Under the pieces are notes generated by a model. It saw only the letters and a list, made by a program, of their open reading frames with translations. It did not search any database and was not told the origin of the DNA. Made by a program: the position numbers and the translations under genes. From NCBI GenBank assembly GCA_033030425.1, contig JAUFSD010000007.1, positions 1,054,001-1,118,000 of the forward strand: a DNA stretch of 64,000 nucleotides, given 5' to 3'. The DNA comes from Verpa conica. Its lineage: Eukaryota > Ascomycota > Pezizomycetes > Pezizales > Morchellaceae. Shown one piece after another: positions 1-11,500 of the stretch (the stretch's first letter is position 1; each line of letters begins with the position of its first letter).

Positions 1-163
1 AACGGCCACTCTATGTGCTCAGGATCTATGATGATGGACAACTTCTGGTTTTGTAAGCTCTATCCTGGGTGGTGTACAGGTCTGACCTGACAAAAATTCT
101 CCTAATACCATAATCTCGTAATTTAGGTCTTCGACAACTCGGAGAAATCGAGGCTGGCAGGGA

Positions 164-715
164 ATGCCGCCTGAGTACTTCCAGTACTTCTTGCCTATTT
201 CTCCCACTCCAATGATAAATGAAAGAAAGATTGTCTCTCTCGCTGAAGACCCCCAGGTCATATTTACCGGAAAATCACTTCTTTTTCTTGAATCCGGTGC
301 TATCATACACCCCGCAAAGCTTAAAGGGTATATTGGACGGGTCACACCTGAGGCACATGAGCTCATTAGTAAAGAGTTCGAAGACTTAAACCGTAAAATC
401 CCCGGCGGATCTCCACAACCCCAGCATCCCTCTAGAATCAAGATATCCACAACACACAATTTACACCCAAAGATCCCAAGCTATTGCTCAAGCACACTCC
501 CAGATATACAGGATTCTAATCACTCAACATCGGAGCCTCAGTTCTGTTCATTGAGAACTCACACATCAGGCCCTATCCCCTACAATAAACCCCGGCAGCA
601 ATACTACAAGAATCACTCGCGTGACCGTGGTAGAACTACCTATGAAGATCAAAACTTAAAAAATAAAAAAATGCGCTTGAGTAGCCGAAGAGAACAAAAT
701 ACAGGCTGTCAGTAA
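164..715 (+). CDS. doubtful hypothetical protein, possibly a 3' exon of a gene starting outside the window
   Basis: An open frame of 183 codons starts with ATG at 164 and ends at 715. The first 80 residues have ordinary globular composition, with a segment containing EDPQVIFTGK and then a hydrophobic stretch LLFLESGAIIH. The remaining 100 residues are Ser/His/Asn/Gln-rich and look like low-complexity or untranslated sequence. The frame stays open upstream to a stop at 119-121, and an AG acceptor lies near 126, so this could be the last exon of a gene beginning to the left of the window. I recognise no domain. It could equally be a chance frame or a decayed mobile-element gene. Confidence 0.25.
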   Translation: MPPEYFQYFLPISPTPMINERKIVSLAEDPQVIFTGKSLLFLESGAIIHPAKLKGYIGRVTPEAHELISKEFEDLNRKIPGGSPQPQHPSRIKISTTHNLHPKIPSYCSSTLPDIQDSNHSTSEPQFCSLRTHTSGPIPYNKPRQQYYKNHSRDRGRTTYEDQNLKNKKMRLSSRREQNTGCQ

Positions 716-1261
716 CACCCTCAACTCTAAATCTAAAGCAATTGGTTTCAAAGTCCTACAATAATAATGAAAATGAGATTGCAAAAGCCCACCACAACGA
801 CTACCTAACCCGTAAAAAGAGCTCTGGGCCTATCATTATCCAAAACTTCAATACTCATAACAGTCTACATCGCCCAACAATATCCAATACCTCAAGCTAT
901 TCTGGTTCAACATCCTGGAGTCATCAAGGTATTTTTGTCCCTATTAGGTGATACGCTTCTCAATATTGACTTTGAGGTTGTGAAATAGGCAGAGAGTATA
1001 AACCCAGCTTCTATGATTCGCATTCCAGTGCCCGACCAGCCGTAAAGGCCCAGGACTATTATACCACGCATTCAGAACGTACACCCCTACCGGAGTTAGA
1101 TAACTGTCGGAAACATTACCAAAAGGCCACATGCTCCATCTATTACCAGTAAAGACCCTAGCTCTGGCTTTTATAGAAAAATATCTACATGATACTAGTT
1201 GGAAAAGGAGTTGGTGCGAAACACCAAGGACTTTTTCTGAATAGCACAACTCACCCGCTGC

Positions 1262-1332
1262 CATGCATTCATTGTCTTTTTTTTGTTTTTTTTGTTTTTC
1301 TCATTAATTACATGAACATGCATTCATTGTCT
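1262..1332 (-). mobile_element. micro-retroposon insertion with 16-bp target-site duplication
   Basis: The 16-mer catgcattcattgtct occurs at 1262-1277 and again, identical, at 1317-1332. Between the copies lie 39 bp. Read on the minus strand this is a short unique head (ttcatgtaattaatgag) followed by an A-rich tail broken by single C residues. A head plus A-rich tail between perfect direct repeats is the signature of a 5'-truncated non-LTR (LINE/SINE) insertion made by target-primed reverse transcription. The head resembles the ends of the insertions at 48264 and 52412. Confidence 0.7.
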
Positions 1333-2245
1333 ATACTGTGTGGATTTCTGTTTTAGCTAGATATTTCTTTGCTTATTTCCAGTTGTTTTCCTCAATTTGT
1401 TTTCCTTCTGTAAATCCTTCTAACTTTAGTTTCTTATGTGGGAAGGTCTAGTATAGCTGCTGTAGGACACTCTCAAAGGCTTAGGTAGGGCAAAATTTCC
1501 TTCGCTCCAGGGATTCAGGGCCACTAGAATTTTTATTGAGCACCCGGAGGTGATACATGCTCGTGTTTTATCTACTGGTAAGACTGATACCAGTATTTAT
1601 AATCAAATGTCTTGCTACTTTGCCGCCAGTACTTCATACCAGGCCCAGCTTGATTTTAAAGAAGAATATATATGTTAAGGAGCTATACAATTTACCGGTA
1701 TATACTATACTAGCTTTCCCTAGAGTAATCTACTTAACTTTCAACTCGCTAATAGACAGGACAATTCCAAGTCCCGAAATTATTATGCTACATAGCTAGT
1801 AATTAATCTTCTTCCTTAGACAGATTTTGATAGCTCTAAGCTCAATTTCTAGCATAATATAGACCTATCTCCGTGGGAGCGAAGGCATCAGTGATTATCT
1901 CACTATAGAGAGGTACCAGTACATATATATACAGTAATTGCGGTGCTAAGGGACAGAGCAGAAACTAGTGATCTGGTAACCAAATAATTATGAAAAGAAC
2001 AAGAGATATTATCCTTACATAGATAAAGGGATTAAAGAAGATTAACTCATCTATCCACCTAAGGTCTGGTAAGAAGTTGTTGGTTGAATGTCTAAAAGAG
2101 ATAGGGAGATATCAATAAAGAAGCCCTAAACCCTTATATGGGACGCGTTGCATGCCTGGATCCTCAAACATAGCAAATAAAAGGCAGGTAACTCATATCC
2201 GTGATCCTTCATCAGCTATCCATATTAGGAAGCCTCTACTCACAC

Positions 2246-2469
2246 GTTTATTAAATGCTCAGAGTGAGGTCGTAATTAAAATTCATCATGATGTAACCCT
2301 AAGACAGCTATAAAGACAATTTATTTCTTTGCCAGACTACATACCGACTGTATAATATATATAGCATTATTTAATTTACAGTTTTTTTTCGCTATTGTGA
2401 TTGTTTTTATATCATTACTCAAGTGTCAGCCACGGTTTATTACAACCTCACTCTGAGTATTTAATAAAC
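2246..2469. mobile_element. MITE-like element with 30-bp terminal inverted repeats
   Basis: The 30 bp at 2246-2275 (beginning gtttattaaatgctcagagt) and the reverse complement of 2440-2469 match at 28 of 30 positions. The whole unit is 224 bp, AT-rich inside and without a coding frame. This is the structure of a non-autonomous miniature inverted-repeat DNA transposon. I see no clear target-site duplication in the flanks (left ends ...ctcacac, right begins accggta), so the superfamily is unassigned. Confidence 0.6.
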
Positions 2470-2518
2470 ACCGGTATATAGCACACAAGAAAGGTATGTA
2501 AACCGAGTGATAGCTGAT

Positions 2519-2560
2519 GACTTTATTACCCTTTCGGGATCCCGAAAGGGCAATAAAGTC
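2519..2560. repeat. 42-bp near-perfect palindrome
   Basis: Arms 2519-2539 and 2540-2560 are reverse complements with a single mismatched pair (A at 2528 against C at 2551) and no spacer. The centre reads ttcgggatcccgaa. It lies 50 bp to the right of the MITE-like element. It could be a protein-binding palindrome, a relic of a fold-back element or a replication hotspot. The sequence alone does not decide. Confidence 0.85.
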
Positions 2561-3663
2561 CATATGATATGTTTAATGAACTCTTGATACTAAAAAATTA
2601 GGGAAGAGAATTAGTAGGAAAGAGTGAAAGGGAGAAGGGCCCTAGTTAGCTAGGTACGTGGAGCTAGCTATGATGAATACCGATGAAGATCAAAGGAGTG
2701 ACGTAGAGAAAGAGTGTATATAACTGTTATTTTTATTTCTTTTATTATCTAAAGATAACTAGAAGAATCGATGTCTCCTCAGTTTTTACAACCTACAGGT
2801 CAAATATAAGAAGTAGCCAAAGAAGGAAGAACAAAATTAAAAACGAGCCTTATATAATTCTGGCTCCGACAACCCGAAAGATGCCGGCCGCGGGTTTATT
2901 CGGGCTTTACGACGATGAGCCAATGGGCTGACATCTCTCTCCTAAACAAAGCCAGATATTTTTTCTCGACTTACGCTTAAAATAATTACCCCGAGAGATT
3001 TATTTTATTTTTATCAATAATATCAGTTAGCACCAATCACATTCGTAGACTTACTTATAGAGCGTAAAAGGTCCTACTATTTCATCAGTCTCGAAAGAAT
3101 AGTTTAACGGGTAACATCCCGCGTTCATGCGCCACGAGCTCCCCTTGCTTGACAAAGTATTATTGGTTTTGCTACTCTGGGGGCTGGTCGTTCGAGTCAT
3201 GCCACTCTCAATGTTTATATGTTTTTGCAACGGATTAGTCAGGCTTCGAAGTTGGAAAGAAGAGCCCCCAATTAGCCTAGTTTTTTGCGAGGTAATCGCC
3301 TGTCTAGGCTGATCTATTGGAAGATCTGAGTCTAGTTACGAGTAACGCTAAAATACACGAGACGGTTGCCTGTTCAATCAAAAGCCCCACTGAATTAATC
3401 GAGGGTATATATATTATATATTCTTTTATAGTTTACTCTACGGTAGCCCTTTACAGCACTTCCTGTCATCCATTTCTTATTTGTACTATTAATTACTCTT
3501 CGGGGCACCTAAGATTTGTAAGGATATGATAAGTACGATCTATAGACACAGAAAAAGAACTAGCTCAACGTACGTTAAATTACTAGAGAAGTAAAAACGC
3601 TGAAAGAAAATTAAAAAAAACTCCAAACAAAGCCCAAATAATATTTCTTCAAAGCTCTTAGTC

Positions 3664-4933
3664 CTAAAAGTAATTCCCTTTCTGCGGGGGAAACTCCCTC
3701 CTCTCAGCCCTATGAGATGTATTACTCTCCCCACGATGAACAGGTAAAGGATGACCAATATCAATATCTGGCTGATGTTCCCTATCCCTATTTCCAAATA
3801 ATCTTGATACGAGCTCCAACTCCCTGGTATGGCCTTTCGCCTTTTGTCTAAAACTACCAAGCAGAAGAAGAAGAATGATACCACACATTCCCGAACCAGT
3901 AAATAATACAGCGGCCCAAGCCAGTGCAATGCCGCTGCTCCCCTTCGAGGCGACCATTGTAGCTGAGGTACTAAGCGTTCCATAAACTACCGCGGATGCA
4001 GACTGGAAGAGGATAGCTGTAAAGAGAGAAAGACTGAACGCGGCAAAAGCAAGCAGGGCTAGCACTTGTCCCAATGTAGTACTTAGGTCAGTACCCGATC
4101 TAAAGCCAACAAAACATGCCAAAATCACAAGCATGCCCTGGAATGTGAGGGCGATGATTGGTGGTATTGGTGAAATAGCACCCTGAATTGATGCAGCAAG
4201 CTTAAGCAGTTCTGGTGTTGCACCCTCGAGTTTATCTACATCCCTCCGAGACCTGGTGCAGCTGTAAACAGTAGTACGATTCCTTGCACAAACCCCAAAG
4301 TATCCTACCAACACAGTGGCTCCTTCATTAGCATTATCTCCTCCTACGGGTGTTGTTGCTTCTCTCTCGGTGATATATGTTCTTGACCGTAGTGCTCCCC
4401 CCTTCTCCGCTTGACCGGTCTCATGGTTGATTCGTAATTTATATTTCTCGAAGATACTATTTTGGTGTTCGGATTCTTCATCCCTTCTCACTGGACCCAT
4501 TGTGGCTGCAGATGACGGTGGGTTAAATGTAGTCTGCTGTTTTGGTACAGAATCTTTCGAAACTTTCGAAACTTTAGAGGACGTATCTATAACGCTAGTT
4601 GTAGGTACAAATCTAATAGTTGTTGTTGTTGCTCTTGATGTTGTAGTCCCTGTATAACTTGCTGCTGTTGAGAATGTTGAGGTTCCAGCAGGTATGGAAG
4701 TAACAGTTGCTATTCTTGTAGAATTAAGCTGGATCTTTATAACATGTAGGTTACTTATAGCAGGTGCTGGTGATGTAGTCCCCGAAAGTAGAAAGGCTGT
4801 TCAAATAATATATTAGCTATGTGATTAATCCACAAGGATGAGGAAATTGCTGTTAACCTGTAAGAATGACTGCTAATAGCAAGCAAAAGTTTGTTGCTGG
4901 TCGAGCTATCCTAGCCAATGGTGAAATGGCCAT
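3664..4933 (-). CDS. Fig1-like four-transmembrane protein (Ca2+ regulator and membrane fusion family)
   Basis: Two exons on the minus strand, 4933-4858 and 4796-3664, are joined across a 61-nt intron to give 402 aa. The N-terminus is a hydrophobic signal-anchor (about residues 10-32) interrupted by the intron. A Ser/Thr-rich extracellular segment follows, then VGYFGVCARN at about 189-198 and a second Cys at 205. Three further transmembrane segments lie at about 236-258, 267-289 and 314-339, ahead of a charged cytoplasmic tail. The VGYFGxC box and this claudin-like topology are typical of Fig1, which supports low-affinity Ca2+ influx and cell fusion in mating fungi. The donor (GTTAAC) is non-consensus but gives the only in-frame signal anchor. 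I infer the family from motif and topology. Confidence 0.68.
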
Positions 4934-5360
4934 TATTATATCTTTTATATATTATGCTTAGAATTAATGATGTAGATTTGTCTATGTGAAAAGCCCTGTG
5001 CGTGAGTGACTTCGTTTGTAGCTTCGGTCCTTGAATTAAGTTTTGTATATCGAGACCATCATAAGAGAGCATAGGGAGTTATATATGTACCATAAAATAC
5101 AGGAGACTCTAAATTCACGTTTTCAAACCAAGTACATGGTCAATACCCTCCGACTCCTGCACAACTCGGTGGTGCGACGTTTCATTACATGTAAGTCTAG
5201 GAGTATAGACAAAACATCTCTAAAATCCTAAACACAGGTCCCTAACGTCTCAGCTTTTGGTAGGTATATATATTTCAAGTTTTTTTTATAATAAAAACAA
5301 TGTATTCCCCCACTCGCTTGTATTTAGACCGGTAGCAGGGGTGATATCCAACTAACACCT

Positions 5361-5387
5361 ACAAAGAATGAAACATACATTCTTTGT
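5361..5387. repeat. short perfect hairpin
   Basis: Acaaagaatg at 5361-5370 is the exact reverse complement of 5378-5387, with a 7-nt loop. It stands alone in gene-free sequence, and no T-run or gene end nearby suggests a role. Confidence 0.6.
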
Positions 5388-8175
5388 TAGACATTCTAAT
5401 TTATTTGGAGCTACACGCCCTACTATTTAAAAATTAAAGGGTTTCAAGATCCTACGCTGGGCTCCTTTGTTCGCAAATTTTGTCCCTAACTTGAAAACAG
5501 AACTAGCGCGAGTGATCATCGATGAGCGCGGAAAACGTGACATTACCGAGACAGGCCTACTAGAATCAGATTACCAGCTTACAATCCAGTGAAAGACAGG
5601 ATACTTAGCTTATTATATTACGACCTTACGCAGCGTCGGCCACTCCTAGTAAAAACCCAAAACTGAATTTAGGCAGAAACCCTTGGCAAAATCGCCTGTT
5701 CTTATACATCACTCTAAGCCTTTCTGAACTACCAAGCACCAGCACAGCTTATAACCAAGAAAACGACCTTCCATTCTCTCCGAAACCCACCGATTCAAAA
5801 ACTCTAAAGAACTTCTCAACCATAAACCAGACCCCAGCGAGCCCTCAAAAATACCTTCGGGATCCTCGGTAATTCCTCGGTCTAGGTACGCCCGGTGATT
5901 TATGATACGGGCTTATGCCAAATATGCGGCCCCCAAGAATCTGGGGTTCATTAGAGTGGGGTAATAGTCTTGGAATTCTTGGTAGCTTGGAACTCTTGGT
6001 GGCCGCGATCCGGTTTGTTGAAATATAGCTTTCAAATGCTAATAGTAGTGTCAGTTGTGTTCGCAATTCACAACGCTTGGAAATGCATCGGTTTTAATAA
6101 ATATGCATATGTATCATAAATCCTCTCCCAACTATATTTCCTTCATTCATTATTATCTTTATGCTGACTAGTACCCCTAAAAGCCCATAGGCTCCGTGTA
6201 GCTTTAAATTCAACTCAGGAGGCTGTATATCTATTGCGAGATTCATAACAGATAATCGTCTTTTTCTTCTAGGCGCCAATATCCCCAAGCACACTAAATC
6301 CCACACATATTCAAGGCATGCCAACCCACCATCACGGTACAATTCGGACCCTATCAAAAATTCCGCCCAATACCACCTCCCAAGAAAGCCCTCCCAGGAA
6401 AGGGCCCCACATGGCAATAAGTGGTGATATAAGTGGTACCACGGAAAGCCCGCCTACTGGGCACCGAGATGCACAGCCCTATCTACCAAACAGCCTTGTG
6501 TCGGGTGCGTGCTCTAACTGACGGGCATCATTCCGAAATGCATTCATCAGATGTTGTGATTACAGGTGGAAGATTTGTTTACCGAAAAAAAGCACGATGT
6601 GAGCATATTAGATTAGGATGTTGCTAGGCGCGTGGCTGTGCACGTTCTCGAGTGAGAGGCTATGACTTGTGTTCGCCACTAAAGCTTTCCATGTGGTGGC
6701 GGTAGCCTTAAGTTCGCTGCTATGGCCTATTCCGCCGCCGGCGGGTTGGGGGATTCTATTTGTCATGTATTCTCCTGGACCCGCTGGAACGGAATAAGGG
6801 ATTAGCGTTGGCTGTTAGCAACAGCTATACCTATTCATAGATATGAGTTTGGGGCTTCTTTGAAGCTTCTTTCGAACTGGAACACGTTTTAGACCCGTGC
6901 CCGGGTTAACTCAAAGGGCAGTCGATTGATCTCCCCTAAAATTGTTCCGGAGAACAAGGTAGAATGGTTAAAGGCAGGAAAGACTGTTTAACATATCATT
7001 TCTTACATATACATTCTTACATATGTATACATTCCTACAATGCAATTTTGTGAGCGCCTCGTGTTTAAAGCTGGACCGCGTTGATCTTGTGACACCAAAC
7101 AACCACCAAGACATAATGAATACTATCACTAGGCCCAAAGTGGCATTTGCGGTCAGTCTCTCCCCGATCCAGGAGTGGAATCTGTACTTTATCGGTTGGA
7201 GGTGAAAGATGCTCAAGAACTGGCGTACACTGGGCGGGTGTCAGTCAGCGCGGTATCCCTGGGTCTTAACTTCCAAGGCGGAGGGCACTCCGTCACCCCT
7301 GCTTCTCACTATTATCGTCGTCATGTCTCTACCTACGCTGTATTCGTTTGGTTACCGGTACTTGTGCTGAGGAGGATACTTAAAGTGCTCCGAGGAAGCC
7401 ACAGGGGCCACGAGTGTTTGTTCCTGGATCTTCTCGAAGGGAGATCCCTCTGCCAAGTATACCCAACTAATCCGAATAAGCTCCCTCGGCAGGCCCGGTT
7501 AGTAGCATTTAGGGTCGGATTCCACAGATCGGGACAAACCAACCAAGCGGTTGAATTCAGATCACGCGACCGCAGCTTATCGGGCTAGAAACAGTACTGT
7601 TTATCCGTTGGATGGATGCCAATAGAAAGAAACATTTAGTGCGTCATTGAGGCTCGGCGGAGGCGGGGGTGGACACGTTGCACACCACCAGGTGTGGCGA
7701 GAAGGAGAAGAGGGCTAGGCCAAGACAAGATCAACCCAGCAGGGGGAAAGGGGCTTGTGCGAGCTGCAAGCTTCCCTGCGAACCTTGTGTGAGCTGGGAT
7801 TGTGAGCTGGTTGGAGACAGTTTGATGCTGTGACATAACTTCGAGAAGACAGACGCGTTCGAACGGGAATCCTGTCTACCTTTACAGCGTACCCGTGCAC
7901 AAGCTACAGAGGGCGTGGGATGACACACACTCGTACTCATTGTTGAGTGAAGATGATTGGTGGGAGGCTAGCAACTTAGATGAAGGATGAGATGGCAGAT
8001 GGCAGATGGGGGCAACCTCTTTGTGAACTTGTGCCTGCTGCTGTTTTTTTCGCCGAGAGCTGAGGGAGTGTGTTTGTAGAGAAATAAAAATGCAACTTCT
8101 ATAAACACATGCTGTTTCTGGCCCCATGCGATGCTGGAGCAGCTGGAGTGTTTGCCTCACTCTGATACCCTTCAT

Positions 8176-8234
8176 TCAGACATTCATACATACATCTTTA
8201 GCATACATATACATACATTATACATACATGTATG
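8176..8234 (+). repeat. imperfect (ACAT)n microsatellite in the ENA promoter region
   Basis: A run of ACAT/CATA tetranucleotide units, interrupted by a few other bases, lies about 160-220 bp upstream of the ENA TATA box. Confidence 0.7.
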
Positions 8235-8392
8235 CGCACTACTATGCATCTTCGGGTGCACTTTCGTTTGTTAACGCCGACTGCCGTGCAGGGTTGGAGC
8301 AGCCCGCGCTCGATCACTCACTTGATTGGACCTACACAGATAAGCCCTGCAGCCACAATATTCTACAGCACTGTAAAGGAATCTCATGTGGA

Positions 8393-8398
8393 TATAAA
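8393..8398 (+). promoter_or_regulatory. probable TATA box of the ENA ATPase gene
   Basis: Tataaa at 8393-8398 is followed by a C/T-rich leader of about 150 nt that runs to the ATG at 8549. The arrangement is typical of strongly expressed filamentous-fungal genes. Confidence 0.5.
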
Positions 8399-8548
8399 CC
8401 CTTCCCCCCCTCAACATTTCTGTCTACTCACCTCTTACGCGGTTCTGCTCTTGCCTCATCTTATCTACTACTTTCCCAAGCCTCGTCCCACAAACACCAG
8501 CCTCTACTACCCCCCCAAAAAACTATTGTTCATCGTAGGTTTTATTGA

Positions 8549-11500
8549 ATGGTCAATCCCACTTCCCTTTCCGCCTCCCTCGCCGCCTCCCCTTCTGCCC
8601 TCCAGCATAGCTCTGGCGTCACCCATTCTTCGATTGCAGATGAAGGTTGTAACGATGACCCCCCGCCTATACTTTCGCCTCCTGTCGGTAACTCGGCAGG
8701 AGGCGTCCCTTCAAACCCGCCAGACGTCCACTCTGGCTCAAATACTAAACCAACACCGAATACCTCAAACGTGACTATCCGGGGTGATACCGAAGACTAT
8801 AAAATCGCCATTTCTGATGGTGGTCACTCGGGAAGCAAAGTCTATGACTATGGCTTCTCAGGTAAATCACTCCCTGCTACCGCGGCATCAAGTCCTATAT
8901 ACGAATCGACCTCAAGTGGGCAGAGCTCTACGACAGCTGTCAACACAATTACAGCCAATTCAACTGTCGGCTCTTTCGATGCAGCAGCTCCCCATGCGGC
9001 AAGCCCGGAAGCAATTTCTTCGCTCCTCAAGGTTGATCTAAAAAACGGGTTGACGAGTCAGGAGGCGAAGGAAAGGTTGGAAAGAGATGGGATGAATAAA
9101 CTCACTAGCGATGATGCAGTGAGTTGGTGGAGTGTCTTGGTTAGACAAGTCTCAAACAGCTTGACGTTGGTATGTAAACTCAGACTTCTTCTTGGCTACA
9201 CTTTGTTTTTGAATCCTTTCTGCATCCTGATGCCCCTCTTATTGCGTCATCGATTCACTTCGATCGCGTAATTGTGTCCCCGCATCCCATGGAGAAGAGA
9301 CTAATCCAACCTCTTAAAATAACCCCCCTTTCCCCTTCATCCTACCTATCAAACCTGGATTGTTTTTCAATATTGTCAAGCGGATGTGCGAGAGAGAATC
9401 TCCGCTTTCCTGCAAGGTGGAAGCAAATCGATTTTTGTATCACTCTTTGTTTAAGCCACGGAGGTTTACCCCCGAGTTGGCAGATTTTTGTTCAGGGATT
9501 GTTTGATTTGCTCCAGGAAACGAGAGATTTGAGAACATCAGCGGCGCGGAGATTCTTCTTTTGCGCCGAGCAATGTATCGTTTATCGTTATTTTTCTTTT
9601 CATTAGGGAGAGGACTAAAATCCAAACTCATAAATCACTATTCCTCTTCTCCATCTACCCTCTTATGAACGCGATTTAGGGAGTGTGCTCTCTTCATTTG
9701 TGCTCATGGGGAGTCCTTATTCTTGCTGCAAACGCGGTACAAAAGGAAAGTTTTTTTACAAGATTTGCTAACAGCATATCTTTATTTGATGTAGGTCCTA
9801 TTGATTGCAATGGGTGCGTCCTATGGGATGTTCGATTTCATCGAGGGTTCGGTCATCACGGCTGTCATTCTCCTTAACATCGTTATCGGCTTTGTTCAGG
9901 ATTGGCGGGCAGAAAAGACTATGCAATCCCTGCAATCACTTTCTGCCCCAATCGCATCTGTTATCCGTAATAATGGCCGTGTTGAAAAGGTCAAAGCCGA
10001 GGAAATTGTTCCAGGTGATATCGTACGTGTCGTTGTCGGCGATGTTGTTCCTGCCGATCTCCGACTTTTCGAGGGCATGAATTTTGAGACCAACGAAGCC
10101 TTACTTACTGGCGAGAGTTTACCGGTTGCAAAAACGCCGCTGTTTACACTTCCACATCCGGATTTCCCGCTGGGAGATCGTACAAATATGGCCTATGCCT
10201 CATCCACTGTCTCTAAGGGGCGTGCTGTTGGTATCGCGGTTGCGACTGGTATGAATTCCGAGGTCGGAAAAATTGCTGAGCTTCTCAGAGGAAAGCACGA
10301 TGAAGATGCCGGAAAGGGATTTTTTGGAAGAGTTTGGGGGAAGTTCAAGCGCACAGGGAAGAACATCCTTGGTCTTGTTGGGACTCCCCTTCAGGTCAAG
10401 TTGAGCAAGTTCGCCCTTGTCTTGTTTGGTTTTGCTATTCTGTTGGCTATCATTGTCTTCTCTGCAAATAAGGTAAGTTTTATAGCTAACCCTCCCCACT
10501 ATATGAATCTAAATTAACTCGCATAATAGTGGAAAATCAGCGACGAAGTTCTTATCTATGGTATCTGTGTTGCTGTTGCTGTCATTCCCGAATCTCTCAT
10601 TGCTGTCTTGACAATCACCATGGCGGTTGGTACAAAGACTATGGCAAAGGGCCATGTTATTGTCCGCAAGATGCAAGCCCTTGAGGCAGTTGGTGGTGTC
10701 ACCAACATCTGTTCTGATAAGACTGGTACTCTCACTCAAGGGAAAATGATCGCCCGCAAGGCCTATATTCCCGGCCTTGATGGCATGTTAATTGTCAATG
10801 ATGCATCGTCTCCCTTCGATCCTAATTCTGGAACCACTGTTATTGGAGATACCGTCGTCGATGGTGGCTTTGTTTCAAAGGCACCCGCCTTGGAGAAGTT
10901 CCTTGACGCTATTGCTCTTTGTAATCTTTCAGTGGTCAGACAAAACGACGATACAGCAATCTCTTCTGAGAAACCCGCTGGTAGCTGGAGCGCTGATGGT
11001 GAACCTACCGAAATCTCCTTGCAGGTTCTGGCAATGAGGTTCAGTCACGGAAAACCTGACCTTATTGCAAGCGGAAACTGGGAACAACTCGCGGAACACC
11101 CCTTCGACTCCACAATAAAGCGCATGAGTGTTGTCTACAAGAATAGTCGCAGCAACACTGTCGAAACATTTATGAAGGGTGCTGGCGAGGTTGTCATTCC
11201 CACTTTAAATCTTCCTGAACTCGAAAAGGCCGAGATCATGAACATGGTTGAACGTCTTGCTGGTGAAGGTCTCCGTGTTCTTTGTGTCGCCCAAAAGACC
11301 CTCCCTTCAGCTGAGAAGTCAGAGATCGACAATCGCTCCTCTGTTGAAGCTGGCATGAATTTCTTGGGTCTTGTTGGACTTTACGACCCTCCTCGTTTAG
11401 AGACGTTCGATGCTGTCCGAAAGTGCAAAGTTGCAGGTGTTAAGGTTCACATGTTGACTGGGGATCATATCAGAACTGCCACTGCCATTGCCCATGAGGT

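Larger units (their letters stand above)
716..3663. other. gene-free AT-rich interval with mobile-element debris
   Basis: No gene can be supported here. The interval holds a micro-insertion at 1262-1332, a MITE-like element at 2246-2469 and a 42-bp palindrome at 2519-2560, listed separately. On the minus strand 1264-944 a 106-codon frame with protein-like composition (containing WSMWPFGNVSDSYLTPVGVY) is open but matches no family I know. Its ATG lies inside the left direct repeat of the micro-insertion. It may be a gene fragment. Confidence 0.5.
4934..8392. other. gene-free interval upstream of the ENA gene
   Basis: No gene is supportable with confidence. The left 2.7 kb is AT-rich, with a hairpin at 5361-5387. 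Three degenerate copies of a CATTCTTACATATA unit lie at 6997-7042. From about 7,100 to 8,050 the sequence is more GC-rich. There the minus strand looks like a leader, with an ATG in the context tcaacaATGag at 7940-7938. Splicing 7940-7893 to 7827-7636 would encode 78 aa of unknown type, divergent from ENA. It is too weak to call as a gene. Confidence 0.45.

Noticed and set aside
3090..3210. tRNA-like A-box (tagtttaacgggt) and B-box-like ttcgagtc 80 bp apart
   Set aside because: No acceptor, anticodon or T stem pairs properly, so I do not call a tRNA.
8126..8774. Plus-strand frames of 140 and 180 codons before and over the ENA start
   Set aside because: They run through the promoter, leader and first exon in the wrong frames and show no conserved motif.
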